DNA of 22,904 nucleotides from Bacteroidales bacterium UBA3824 (GCA_002393195.1 DGIK01000196.1:1-22904), one strand, 5' to 3'; shown: positions 1 to 8,099, counted from the stretch's first letter. The notes: a model not told the origin generated them from the sequence alone. Made by a program: numbers and translations.

Positions 1-488
1 TCCTTGGCGAGGGCTTTGAGAGCCTTCTGACCTTTCATCTCCACCTCGGCGTTGCCCGATTTGAAAAGAAGTTTGTCGAGCATGATGACGTAGAGCTTGC
101 CGTCGCGGTTTTCCACCTTGATTTCGTCGCTCTTGAAATCCACGAGGGCAGTTTTGAGCGAATTTTTGAGATTGTTGAGCACCGAATCCTTAGCGGCGAG
201 TTGAGCCTTGTAACTTGCAATCTGTGTCTCGTTGCCGCCGAGCTGCTCGTTGAGCACGTCGTAACGGCGTTGCAGGTCGGTGTAATTGGCCTCCATACTT
301 TCGTTTTCGGTCTTGTATTTGAGGAAGTCGGCGGAAATCTGCGTCTTTTCCGCTTCGAGATCCTCAATCTTGTTTTTGGACTTAATCTTGTCCCAAATAT
401 AGAAGCCCGACGCCACCAAGAGCGCGGCTCCAAGCACCCAAACCCAAAAATTTGAGCCTTTGTTTCCGTTTGATGTTTCGCTTGACAT
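1..488 (-). CDS. OmpA/MotB-like membrane protein, N-terminal part (truncated by window edge)
   Basis: This minus-strand gene starts at the ATG complementary to 486-488 and runs off the left edge, so only the first 162 residues are visible. Residues 1-13 are polar, 14-30 form one hydrophobic membrane helix (no cleavage site obvious), and about 35-105 are charged and heptad-like, suggesting a coiled coil. From about residue 131 the sequence LYVIMLDKLLFKSGNAEVE, followed by GQKAL, matches the beginning of an OmpA C-terminal peptidoglycan-binding domain (the F-x-S-G-x-A/S-E-V pattern). An inner-membrane-anchored protein reaching the cell wall is therefore likely. It is divergent from the TPR gene at 672 and has its own consensus promoter. 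The family is clear; the specific role (motor, secretion or cell-wall attachment) cannot be read from this fragment. Confidence 0.75.
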   Translation of the reverse strand, partial: MSSETSNGNKGSNFWVWVLGAALLVASGFYIWDKIKSKNKIEDLEAEKTQISADFLKYKTENESMEANYTDLQRRYDVLNEQLGGNETQIASYKAQLAAKDSVLNNLKNSLKTALVDFKSDEIKVENRDGKLYVIMLDKLLFKSGNAEVEMKGQKALKALAK

Positions 489-528
489 AATTGTTTTACG
501 TTTTAAATAGTTAGATGTTTTCTTTTGG

Positions 529-561
529 CAAAAGTAGTAATAATTATCGGAATTAATCAAA
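529..561 (-). promoter_or_regulatory. Bacteroidota-type promoter for the OmpA-like gene
   Basis: On the minus strand, TTTG (complement of 558-561) is followed after 21 bases by TACTTTTG (complement of 529-536), matching the -33/-7 consensus TTTG...TAnnTTTG. It lies about 40 bases upstream of the ATG at 488. The -7 box overlaps a perfect 13-base palindrome, CTTTTG-G-CAAAAG at 522-534, which could be an operator or chance in AT-rich DNA. Confidence 0.7.
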
Positions 562-671
562 TGTTTTTGTATTTTTTTTAATATAACTTTTTTTAATGAC
601 AATTTGTCAGTTTCGGCGTGTTCGGTCTGCAAATTGTTGATATTACAAAAAATAAACTTACACGGCATCAA

Positions 672-2780
672 ATGAACAAAGACCAGATAAAGCAGACACA
701 CAGGCAGATACTCAAACTCACATATCAGGGAAAATTGTACGACGCTATATCTATCGTCAAGCAGCAGGGCGTCATCAATACCAACGACGAATCGTCGCCC
801 CTTGCCATTGTGGAGCAGACTTACAAGATGATGCTCCAATACACCATCGAGGGTATGAACGACCCAAACCGCGATGCTATTTTCAGGCAGATGCAGGTGT
901 CGATGCTGCTTATAGCCGATTCTGTGAGGAACGCCTTGATGAAAAAACACGCTCCCTCTCAGGTGTTTAGCCTTGCGCCGCTTGTGATGCCCGTAGCCAC
1001 GCCAAGCCACGACAATATCGCCAAATGGTTCGATTACATCCTGCGCAGCGAGAGCCTTGCGCTGGATACTTCCAATATGCTTTTTGGTTTTTGTGGCAAT
1101 AGTGATGCCGACATCTCCGACCAGTCGCTGATTGTTAGCGCGTTGACACTCAGTTGCTTGATATTCTTCGACATTGCCAAATACAGGCTGCTCGTCAATA
1201 TCTACCTCCAAAACCGCGAACAGATTTGGCAGCGCGCCCTCGTTGGCATCGTGATATTGTCTTATAATTTCAATAAGAGAATCCGAATGTTTCCCGAGGC
1301 TAAGAAGATATTGTCGATGTTGGTAAAATCTGATAAATTCCAACCGCGATACGAAGCCACAGTCATTCAGATGATTAGGGCAATTGGCACTGACAAAATC
1401 GCCAAGAAAATCGAAGAAGACATCATCCCGCAGGTATCAAAAATAGTACCCGGAATCAAGAAGAGGATGGAATCTGATGCCACGGTCAACGACACCCTCG
1501 ACGACAAAAATCCAGCTTGGAAGGAGTACATACTCGAAAACAAGGATTTGGTTGACAAAATGGCAGAAATGACAAAATTGCAACTCGAAGGCAGCGACGT
1601 TTTCATCAATTCTTTTGCGCAATTGAAGCATTACGCCTTTTTCAACCGCATCGAAAATTGGTTTTTGCCGTTCCGTGCCGACCATCCGACGGTCAAGGAA
1701 ATGTCGGAGAGCGTGTCGGGCAAGGAGTTTGACCTCTCTAAATTTGCCGCTACCATAGCCAAGTCGCCGTATCTCTGCAATTCCGACAAGTATTCGTTTT
1801 GTCTGAGTGTAGCCCTGATGCCCGCCGAACAGCGCAAGAGCCTCGGCAAATACGTCGGTATGGAGTTCAAGGAGATGGAAGAAATTTCCAAGGAAGATCA
1901 GCTCCTGCACCGCGAGGAGTATAGTTATAAGGTGTTGATACAATACATTCAGGACATCTACCGATTTTTCAAGCTCAATCAGCTCGGCAAGGATTTCATC
2001 GACGTATTCAGCAAGGGATTTTCGCCGTCTGGCACGTTGCTTTTTGATATGGCATTTGAGGATGTCAACAAGAAGAGGAATGTTGGCGAATTTTTCTTCT
2101 CCAACGAATATTATGTGCAGGCTTACGACATTTTTAAAGAAATTGCACTCGCCGCGCCCAACTTTGAAATCTATCAGAAGATGGGCTACGCCGCGCAGAA
2201 AAACGGCGACGTAGCCCTTGCGTTGGACAATTACCTCAAAGCTCAGATTTTTGAGGACAAGCAACTCTGGAATCTCAAAAAAATAGGGTGGTGCTACCGC
2301 AAACTTTCGCAGCCCGCCAAAGCCCTCGAATATTACAGGCTCGCCGAGGCGCAAGACCCTGACAATCTTGGCATTGCGACAACCATTGGACGTTGCCTGC
2401 TCGAATTGGAAAATTATGCCGATGCGTTGAAGTATTATTATAAGGTGGAATATCTCGACACCAAAAATACCAAGGTGCTCGCGCCAATCGCGTGGTGCAA
2501 CTATTCCACGGGCAAATATGACCAGTCGTTGAAATATTGTTTTAAGTTGATAGCCGTCGATCCCTGCCCCGAAATCCACGTACTTGCCGGACACAATTGC
2601 CGCAAACTTGGCGAACTTAAGGATGCCGTGGAGCATTACAAAAATTCTATCGGTTGCAAGGATTACACCATCCAGGACCTCGAAGAAGCCATCGCCGCCG
2701 ATTATAAGGACGACGACGGCAAGGACGTGAGCGCAGATAATAGCCTGATAATCGACTATATTAAGTATTCATTGAAGTAA
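672..2780 (+). CDS. TPR-repeat protein of unknown function
   Basis: A 702-residue protein with no signal peptide or membrane helix, so probably cytoplasmic. The ATG at 672 (MNKDQIKQTHR) is preferred; the frame stays open upstream to a GTG at 618, but the intervening 18 residues look like leader. Residues 1-460 are mostly helical with no family I recognise. Residues about 475-660 hold roughly five tetratricopeptide repeats, with typical G-Y-A, G-W-C-Y and A-L-x-Y-Y patterns spaced about 34 residues apart. TPRs mediate protein-protein contacts; partner and pathway are not apparent. The gene is divergent from the OmpA-like gene and convergent with the phosphatase operon. I saw no convincing -33/-7 promoter in the 183-base gap upstream, and no clear terminator after the stop. 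Confidence 0.85.
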   Translation: MNKDQIKQTHRQILKLTYQGKLYDAISIVKQQGVINTNDESSPLAIVEQTYKMMLQYTIEGMNDPNRDAIFRQMQVSMLLIADSVRNALMKKHAPSQVFSLAPLVMPVATPSHDNIAKWFDYILRSESLALDTSNMLFGFCGNSDADISDQSLIVSALTLSCLIFFDIAKYRLLVNIYLQNREQIWQRALVGIVILSYNFNKRIRMFPEAKKILSMLVKSDKFQPRYEATVIQMIRAIGTDKIAKKIEEDIIPQVSKIVPGIKKRMESDATVNDTLDDKNPAWKEYILENKDLVDKMAEMTKLQLEGSDVFINSFAQLKHYAFFNRIENWFLPFRADHPTVKEMSESVSGKEFDLSKFAATIAKSPYLCNSDKYSFCLSVALMPAEQRKSLGKYVGMEFKEMEEISKEDQLLHREEYSYKVLIQYIQDIYRFFKLNQLGKDFIDVFSKGFSPSGTLLFDMAFEDVNKKRNVGEFFFSNEYYVQAYDIFKEIALAAPNFEIYQKMGYAAQKNGDVALALDNYLKAQIFEDKQLWNLKKIGWCYRKLSQPAKALEYYRLAEAQDPDNLGIATTIGRCLLELENYADALKYYYKVEYLDTKNTKVLAPIAWCNYSTGKYDQSLKYCFKLIAVDPCPEIHVLAGHNCRKLGELKDAVEHYKNSIGCKDYTIQDLEEAIAADYKDDDGKDVSADNSLIIDYIKYSLK

Positions 2781-2800
2781 TTGAAGTAATTGAATAATTG
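2771..2800 (+). repeat. Short 9-base tandem repeat at the TPR gene's stop codon
   Basis: ATTGAAGTA occurs twice in tandem, followed by a degenerate third copy, ATTGAATAA. The first copy contains the TAA stop at 2778-2780. It is not a hairpin and has no T tract, so it is not a terminator. It may be simple slippage. Confidence 0.5.
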
Positions 2801-2812
2801 CATAAAAATTCT

Positions 2813-2844
2813 TTTGGTGAATATTTAATTAATAGCTATCTTTG
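2813..2844 (+). promoter_or_regulatory. Consensus promoter pointing into the 3' end of the phosphatase operon
   Basis: TTTG at 2813-2816, 20 bases, then TATCTTTG at 2837-2844: a full match to the Bacteroidota consensus on the plus strand. No annotated plus-strand gene lies downstream. Transcription would start near 2851 and run antisense to the SpoIIE phosphatase gene that ends at 2901. A 37-codon open frame (2864-2977, MSSQIESRFF...) begins just downstream. A six-base inverted repeat, ATAGCT (2832-2837) and AGCTAT (2858-2863), brackets the -7 box and predicted start site. Confidence 0.6.
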
Positions 2845-2900
2845 CGCGGTTAAAATAAGCTATATGTCGTCGCAAATAGAAAGTAGATTTTTTAGAAATA

Positions 2901-5048
2901 TTATATCCTTATTCCAATCAGCAGCCTGTCGTCAAGCTGCTCGAAAGTTTCAGTCCAACTGTCCATCACACCGATGAATTTTTGTATCAGTTCGTCCATT
3001 GTCAATTGATGGTTTTCGGCAATAAAATCAGACAGCTGTTTGATATTGAATTTGCGCATATTTGGACCGCCAATCTGGTCGATTATACCGTCCGAAAATA
3101 GATATACAGAATCGCCGGGATTGATTTCGGTGGTGATGGTCGTAAAATGCTCCCTTTCGCGGATATTGTTGCCGATGGAATTGGTGTCGCCTTTCAGCCT
3201 TTTAATCTCGCCATTGTGTTCTATGAGCGCGCTCTGGTTTGCGCCGCCAAAATACATCGTGCCACCCTCTGGCGGGAATACTATTATCGTCATCTCCATA
3301 CCGTCGTCCACGATTTTCTTGGGGTCGGTGTTGTTTTTATTGAGAGTGTTTTTGATAATGACGCGCATCTTGTCCAATATTTCGCCGGGTATCACCGCGC
3401 AGTCGGTACATTCGAGCTGGTTGATGACGTCTTTCAATGCGCCCACGCCGAGCATGCAGAGCATTGCGCCCGGTATGCCGTGCCCAGTGCAGTCGGCGGC
3501 TACTACCATCTTGTGCCCATTGACGGTAGATGAATAATACCAGTCGCCGCTCACGATGTCGCGTGGCCTGTAATATACAGAACTATCAGGAAACATCTCC
3601 TTGACCTTTGCGGCGTTGCCTATGGTTTCCGATTGTATCATTGATGCATATTCCACGCTGTCAACAATGATAGACTGTGCGTCGGCTACCGCTTGCAACT
3701 GCTTGATATATTCTTGGCTGAGGGCGGCTCTCGTGTCGTTGTTTGCTTTGAGTAGTCGGTTGGTGTGTCGGCGGCTGTACAGCATTATGCTGATGAGCGC
3801 GGTCATTACCACAACTGCCGCTATCGCCAGCGACATCAACGCAAATGAAAATCTCTGTCGCGATTGTTCGGTCTCCAAGAGTTGATGCTGCTTCTTATTG
3901 TAGATGTCGTATTCGTGTCGGGCGTTGTATAGCTCGGTCTGCGCCGTAAAATTGGATATGCGTTTCATGGTCTCGTCGTCGAGGCTTTTTTTCACAAACT
4001 CCATGTGGCGTTTGCTACATTCAAATGCGCGTCGGTAGTCGCCGATTGCATTGTAACACATCGACATCAGGCGGTAACATTCGCCGAGTTGCACTTCGTG
4101 TTTGCCGTCGGAGAATTTTGGGATGATAGATTCTATTGCGGGCATTGCGGCGGTATAATTGCGTCTAAATATGTAAAATTGTATCTTAATCATCTCCGAT
4201 TGGAGGTTTTGCTGGACGTAATGGTCGTTGTAAAAATCGCGTCTGTATAGTTCGATGCAATTGTCGCAGCTGTCGGCGAAGTCGTTGCGGTGCATGATAT
4301 AGGCGAGCTTGATGTAGCAACGTGCAAGCCCTATGAGGTTTTGTGCGTAGGTCTTGGAAGCTTCGGGTTTGCGCTTGAGGAGAAGCGCGGCTTTCACAAA
4401 CTGTTTTTTTGCGTTGAGCAGGGTGTCGATGGTTACAATAGTAGCCGTCTCAAAAAATTGCAGAGAAGTGCTGTTTGCCAATTTGTGGAGCGTCGCGCCG
4501 GTCTCTATCGTATCGTTGACGGCTTCCGCCAAATGTAATGCCTTGTAATACAATTCTTTTGCCTTGCTGTATAGACCCATTTCCTCGTATGTGTCGCCCA
4601 TGCGACTAATAGCCCAGCTCAGGTGTGAAGTGTCGCAGAGGTTGGCGTAGAGGTCGGCGGCTTGTCTAAAATTGTCCCAACTCTCAAAATATTTGCCAAT
4701 GCCCTGGTAACAAAGTCCGAGGTTGCAGTATGTCATTGCCGCCTGTTTTTTGTCGTCGATATTGAGAGCGATGAGAAGTTGCTGCTGGTACATTATGATG
4801 GCGGTATCGAATATTTCGCAGGAGGAATATGCCCAGGCGATATTGTCGAGCGCGTGTGCGATAACGCGCTTGTCGCCGAGCCGTTGTGCGATATTGTAGG
4901 CGGAATCGGCATATTTGCGCACTTCGGCGGGGTCGTAGGTATTTTCGGCAAGACGAAGGCAACGCTCCGCCTCCTCGATGTCCGGCTCTTGTGCGTGGGC
5001 TGCGAGGGCGAGAGTCAATGCTAATAATATGTGTAATATCTTCGTCAT
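2901..5048 (-). CDS. TPR-transmembrane SpoIIE-type (PP2C-like) serine phosphatase
   Basis: A 715-residue protein beginning MTKILHILLALTLALAAHAQ, a clear signal peptide (about 1-19). The frame is open further upstream, but that part lies wholly inside the preceding gene, so the signal-peptide ATG is chosen. Residues about 20-380 contain several TPR repeats, placed outside the inner membrane by the topology. One membrane helix lies at about 400-423, followed by a short linker and a cytoplasmic SpoIIE/PP2C domain. The metal-binding motifs are intact: GDWYY near 500, ADCTGHG near 517-523, the SDG in YLFSDGIIDQ near 651, and the terminal DDR near 706. By family knowledge this is a Mn/Mg-dependent phosphoserine phosphatase like RsbU or SpoIIE, probably coupling an envelope signal to a partner-switch protein. 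The target is unknown. Fourteen bases separate it from its degenerate paralogue upstream. Confidence 0.88.
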   Translation of the reverse strand: MTKILHILLALTLALAAHAQEPDIEEAERCLRLAENTYDPAEVRKYADSAYNIAQRLGDKRVIAHALDNIAWAYSSCEIFDTAIIMYQQQLLIALNIDDKKQAAMTYCNLGLCYQGIGKYFESWDNFRQAADLYANLCDTSHLSWAISRMGDTYEEMGLYSKAKELYYKALHLAEAVNDTIETGATLHKLANSTSLQFFETATIVTIDTLLNAKKQFVKAALLLKRKPEASKTYAQNLIGLARCYIKLAYIMHRNDFADSCDNCIELYRRDFYNDHYVQQNLQSEMIKIQFYIFRRNYTAAMPAIESIIPKFSDGKHEVQLGECYRLMSMCYNAIGDYRRAFECSKRHMEFVKKSLDDETMKRISNFTAQTELYNARHEYDIYNKKQHQLLETEQSRQRFSFALMSLAIAAVVVMTALISIMLYSRRHTNRLLKANNDTRAALSQEYIKQLQAVADAQSIIVDSVEYASMIQSETIGNAAKVKEMFPDSSVYYRPRDIVSGDWYYSSTVNGHKMVVAADCTGHGIPGAMLCMLGVGALKDVINQLECTDCAVIPGEILDKMRVIIKNTLNKNNTDPKKIVDDGMEMTIIVFPPEGGTMYFGGANQSALIEHNGEIKRLKGDTNSIGNNIREREHFTTITTEINPGDSVYLFSDGIIDQIGGPNMRKFNIKQLSDFIAENHQLTMDELIQKFIGVMDSWTETFEQLDDRLLIGIRI

Positions 5049-5062
5049 CTTGAAAATGGGGT

Positions 5063-7126
5063 TTAGGTTTCTGTTGTAATCCTTACCGACACCGCCGTAA
5101 CGTCCTCCGACTGCCTTCTTTTGGCTAAAATGTCGTCTATGGTTTTTCGTTGTTCGGCGGGCTGCATCGTCGAAAGCGTTATGCAAAAGTTGTCGGTCTG
5201 TTGCGTTATTGAGAGCATCTCCCTTCGTGTGGATGCCGAATACGCTATCACAAAATCGCCGTCGTGAATGTCGTAGTTGGTATCGTCGGTTTGGTTGCCT
5301 TTCATTACTATCGGCTGTCCGTCCTTGATGAGCATCGCGTTTTGATTGATGCTTGCAAATTTGATTCTGTTTCTTACGAATACGCACAACGACACACCCG
5401 CATCGTTGCTGAGCGCGGCTGTGGGCAGTTTTGATTGTACGGTGCGGAGTATTGCCACTGGCGACACCGGCGACATCGGCGACAATTGTCCCATAGTGTC
5501 TTTGAGCGTATTGAGGGTAATCATAGCCACAAGCGCACCCGGTACGCCGTGCCTTGCGCTGCCTCCTACGGCGAGTATTTTTTTCCTGCCGATGCCCGCC
5601 GCCCAGTACCAATCGCCGCTTACGAGTTCGCGTGGTTGGTAGTATGCCATTGCGCCCGGAAATACGGTCTGCAATTCGTGGTCGCTGCATATTGTGGCGA
5701 GCTGTATGCGGCGTGCGTATGTCATGCTCTGAAGTATCTTTTTGTGCTTGTCGGCGAGTATTTCTTTTTCATTGAGAATCATCTCGTTTTGCGCTTTGAT
5801 TTCCTCGCGGTGCATGGAGAGTTTTTCGTTGGTCTTGCGGGCGTTGCGGAGCATCAGGATTATTACAATTATGATTACCGAGATGGCTGCAATGCATATC
5901 GAAACGGCAGTTGCTATTTTTTGGAAATGTTGCCGGGAGGATTCGAGTTCAGTGTCCGCCAACTTCCTTTCGTAAAGCAGCATTTCGTTTTCGTGTTCTA
6001 CGCTTGTGCGCGCATCAAAAGCCGCCGCCTCTGCCGCCGCCTGCGCATTTATTTTTTTGCGGTTGATTTGTTTGTACAATTCAATGTATTTGTACGCATT
6101 GTAATGGTCGCCAATTTTTTGGTAAGTCTTGTACAACAATTCATATATAATGTTGTCGTAGTAGGAATATCCTTGTTGATGCGTCATCTTTAGCACATTG
6201 TCCAGCTCCGAAAGCGCGCCATTGTAGTCCTGTTGCGCGTATTTCAGTTGGATGAGGCTGATGCTTGTCCAATATTCGGCGTCAGGGATGTCATTGTTTT
6301 TGGAATATTCTGTGATTTTGCCATAATAATAAGCCACCGAATCCGCATATCTTTTTGCGCCTGTATTTTCGCGAAGGCGTGTGTATAGCGTAATCAGATT
6401 GCAGTACGTGTCGATGAGCCTTGCATCATAGTAGCCGTCGAAGTCGACTATCCTCCCTATGTAGCTCTCTGCGAGCCGTCCCCAATGTATGCCCGTCTTG
6501 ATGTTTGTGGTATCGTCGTTGTTGTAAGTGAGCGACAATAATGAGGCCGAATTTCCCATTTCGCCGTAGTTGTTGGTCATAGTGCTGAGTTTCAACGACT
6601 TGTGCGCCGTCTCTTGCGCCTGTACAAACATGTCGTTTTCTATGTACATATTTGCAATTTCGTTGTAACAATTGCAGATTGTGGCAGTGTCGCCGCTTTT
6701 TTGCGCCATTTTAAGGCTGTTGTACAGGCATTTCCAGGTTTCGGTGGTGTTGTTGAGTCCGAAGTGGCACTGGCTCATGTTGCTGTAGCAGACGCACATA
6801 GAGCCGTATTGCTCCATTTTTTCGTATATTGCGATTGCCTTTTGGTACAATGTGATGGCATCGTCGTATTTTTCTGAGTAGCAACTCGCCCAGCCGGCAT
6901 ATTGGTACAATTTTGCCAATATCGACGAATCTTTTTCGGTACATAGCATTATGCCTTCGCTTGTATATTTAATCACGGTGTCCACATTGTTGGATGTGTC
7001 TGCAATTTCATAACATAACCTTAGCCGCGCCTGTTGAGATGTGGTGCCGGCTTTGTCAACGTCCTGACCGACAGCTATTTGTGCTATCGTATGCAGTATT
7101 AGCAATGTGATGGCAAGTTTGTGCAT
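5063..7126 (-). CDS. TPR-transmembrane SpoIIE-like protein, probable pseudophosphatase
   Basis: A 687-residue paralogue of the downstream gene with the same layout: signal peptide (about 1-20, MHKLAITLLILHTIAQIAVG), TPR repeats to about 360, a membrane helix at about 400-425, a charged helical linker and a SpoIIE-like domain. GDWYW near 503 is kept, but the second metal motif reads GGSARHG where the active paralogue has ADCTGHG. The third reads YSAST where the paralogue has FSDGI. Two metal-ligand aspartates are therefore replaced, while the terminal SEDVT motif keeps an acidic residue. The fold seems intact (HGVPGALVAM, INQNAMLI), so I infer loss of catalysis with retained binding or regulation rather than decay. 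It is the first gene of the operon and has a strong promoter. It contains a small Ser-Pro repeat (LSPMSPVSP). Confidence 0.88.
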   Translation of the reverse strand: MHKLAITLLILHTIAQIAVGQDVDKAGTTSQQARLRLCYEIADTSNNVDTVIKYTSEGIMLCTEKDSSILAKLYQYAGWASCYSEKYDDAITLYQKAIAIYEKMEQYGSMCVCYSNMSQCHFGLNNTTETWKCLYNSLKMAQKSGDTATICNCYNEIANMYIENDMFVQAQETAHKSLKLSTMTNNYGEMGNSASLLSLTYNNDDTTNIKTGIHWGRLAESYIGRIVDFDGYYDARLIDTYCNLITLYTRLRENTGAKRYADSVAYYYGKITEYSKNNDIPDAEYWTSISLIQLKYAQQDYNGALSELDNVLKMTHQQGYSYYDNIIYELLYKTYQKIGDHYNAYKYIELYKQINRKKINAQAAAEAAAFDARTSVEHENEMLLYERKLADTELESSRQHFQKIATAVSICIAAISVIIIVIILMLRNARKTNEKLSMHREEIKAQNEMILNEKEILADKHKKILQSMTYARRIQLATICSDHELQTVFPGAMAYYQPRELVSGDWYWAAGIGRKKILAVGGSARHGVPGALVAMITLNTLKDTMGQLSPMSPVSPVAILRTVQSKLPTAALSNDAGVSLCVFVRNRIKFASINQNAMLIKDGQPIVMKGNQTDDTNYDIHDGDFVIAYSASTRREMLSITQQTDNFCITLSTMQPAEQRKTIDDILAKRRQSEDVTAVSVRITTET
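5460..5486. repeat. 9-base tandem repeat (3 copies) inside the pseudophosphatase
   Basis: GGCGACACC, GGCGACATC and GGCGACAAT follow one another on the plus strand, encoding part of LSPMSPVSP in the minus-strand gene. The active paralogue has no such Ser-Pro run at the equivalent place. It preserves the reading frame and probably arose by slippage in a loop. Confidence 0.55.
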
Positions 7127-7180
7127 TTTGCATTTGATATAGTTTTCGCAAAGATAAAAAAGAATATCAAATATGCAAAA
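7126..7180. promoter_or_regulatory. Inverted repeat bracketing the phosphatase-operon promoter
   Basis: TTTTGCATTTGATAT (7126-7140) and ATATCAAATATGCAAAA (7164-7180) are reverse complements over 15 bases except for a two-base insertion (AT) in the right arm. The 23-base spacer contains the -7 box, the right arm overlaps the -33 box and the left arm touches the start codon. The predicted transcript would not contain the right arm, so an RNA hairpin is unlikely; a DNA operator is the simplest reading. The spacer is too short for a typical invertible promoter. Confidence 0.5.
7149..7179 (-). promoter_or_regulatory. Promoter of the SpoIIE-like two-gene operon
   Basis: On the minus strand, TTTG (complement of 7176-7179), 19 bases, then TATCTTTG (complement of 7149-7156) match the Bacteroidota consensus exactly. 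Transcription should start about 7 bases further on, near 7142, giving a leader of about 15 bases before the ATG at 7126. Confidence 0.8.
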
Positions 7181-7290
7181 CAGTATTGCTGCAAAAAAAA
7201 ATACAATAAATTATTCGTTGCAAAAACCTCTATGAATGAAACTGTTACGTATCGAGTGTATTAATTTTTGTAAAAAAAGAATTAAAAAAA

Positions 7291-7322
7291 GTTGTCAGAA
7301 TCAAATGTATTATCTACCTTTG
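7291..7322 (+). promoter_or_regulatory. Promoter of the polysaccharide locus, upstream of the UpxY-like gene
   Basis: GTTG at 7291-7294, 20 bases, then TACCTTTG at 7315-7322. The -7 box is a full match and the -33 box has the TTG core. The start site is expected near 7329, which rules out upstream in-frame ATGs such as 7236 and makes 7332 nearly leaderless. Confidence 0.75.
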
Positions 7323-7324
7323 CA

Positions 7325-7394
7325 GCGGCTAATGAATGGTGGAGACTTCCGCCGCAGACTGCTTGACAATGGCAGTCGAATTTGTCCCTTAAAA
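7325..7394 (+). promoter_or_regulatory. Structured leader of the polysaccharide operon (two hairpins)
   Basis: Between the predicted start site and the ATG at 7395 lie two back-to-back hairpins. The first is GGTGGA/TCCGCC with a four-base loop (7338-7353); the second is GACTGC/GCAGTC with a nine-base loop (7357-7377). GCGGC (7325-7329) can also pair with GCCGC (7351-7355), competing with the first hairpin. UpxY-family proteins are known to act in the 5' untranslated region of their own polysaccharide operons, so this is a candidate pausing or recognition element. No T tract follows either hairpin, so neither is a plain terminator. Confidence 0.45.
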
Positions 7395-8099
7395 ATGACA
7401 ACATTGACCCAATTCCGCAAGGAACCGCATAACGGCTTGACCGTGAGCACTGAACAGAAAGTAAGTGTCAATTCCGAGAGGGAGAGTATCCAAATCGGGA
7501 AGTCGGTCTTCTACACTCTCTTACCTAACGTCCGTTATTGGTTTCCCATCCGCGCAACGCATCAACGAGCACAAAAGGTTTATGATCAACTTGTCGCACT
7601 CAACGACGACAACATCGAGCCTTATCTCCCGTTGCTCCGTCACATCGAATATTCCAACGAAGATTTCAAAAATCCCACTCAATATGCCGAGGACAAGCCC
7701 CTCGACAGCGGTCTGCTTTTTATGCGCAGTACCGTGGGCGACTTCAAATCTCTATTGAAATATCCGACACAATTCCCCGGCCTTACGCCGTATTACAATC
7801 ACTTCTACACCAACGAGTTTGGCAAAAACGAATTTCTCGTTGTGCCTGACGCTCAGATGAATAGTTTTAAAATCATCGTAGAATCCGGCAATCAAAACAT
7901 CATCGTAGATCAAACCGAAATTCCGTCTTTCATTGCTGGCGACCGCGTCGTCGTAATCGGTGGTCCATTCGCAGGAGTTGAGGGCGTGGTGATGAAGTAC
8001 AAGCATCAAAAACGGGTGTTTGTGGAGCTGCAGGGAGTCGGAAGATATGCGACGGCGTATGTGCCGGGGGCGTGGATAAGGAGGGTTGAGAATGCATAA
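7395..8099 (+). CDS. UpxY-family (NusG-like) transcription antiterminator
   Basis: A 234-residue protein if started at the ATG at 7395, the first ATG after the structured leader. An in-frame ATG at 7332 sits almost at the predicted transcription start and would add 21 unlikely residues. After about 45 polar residues, a NusG N-terminal domain runs from about 46 (YWFPIRATHQRAQKVYDQL). Next come the UpxY-like VVPDAQMNSFKIIVES stretch and a KOW domain from about 182 (GDRVVVIGGPFAGVEGVV), ending YVPGAWIRRV. In Bacteroides such proteins travel with RNA polymerase and prevent premature termination in their own capsule operon. Position as first gene of the locus supports this. The N-terminal extension is longer than in the UpxY proteins I know. 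No UpxZ homologue follows. Confidence 0.85.
   Translation: MTTLTQFRKEPHNGLTVSTEQKVSVNSERESIQIGKSVFYTLLPNVRYWFPIRATHQRAQKVYDQLVALNDDNIEPYLPLLRHIEYSNEDFKNPTQYAEDKPLDSGLLFMRSTVGDFKSLLKYPTQFPGLTPYYNHFYTNEFGKNEFLVVPDAQMNSFKIIVESGNQNIIVDQTEIPSFIAGDRVVVIGGPFAGVEGVVMKYKHQKRVFVELQGVGRYATAYVPGAWIRRVENA

Noticed and set aside
584..591. TAACTTTT as -7 box of the TPR gene
   Set aside because: Mismatch in the final base and only 14 bases to the nearest TTTG; in a T-rich run such matches are expected by chance.
618..671. Extended GTG start for the TPR gene
   Set aside because: The additional 18 residues precede a good ATG (672) in an AT-rich context and look like untranslated leader; no motif supports them.
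1437..2636. 399-codon open frame on the minus strand under the TPR gene
   Set aside because: Shadow frame: no recognised domain, whereas the plus strand encodes clear TPR repeats. Its length is a composition effect.
5049..5690. 214-residue N-terminal extension of the active phosphatase gene
   Set aside because: It lies wholly inside the upstream pseudophosphatase coding region in another frame, is Arg-rich low-complexity, and the signal peptide begins at 5048.
5435..6193. 252-codon plus-strand frame inside the pseudophosphatase gene
   Set aside because: Shadow of the minus-strand gene; Cys/Tyr/Arg-rich with no family resemblance.
7126..7180. Invertible (phase-variable) promoter
   Set aside because: The inverted repeats are 23 bases apart, too close for the usual recombinase-driven inversion, and no invertase gene is nearby.
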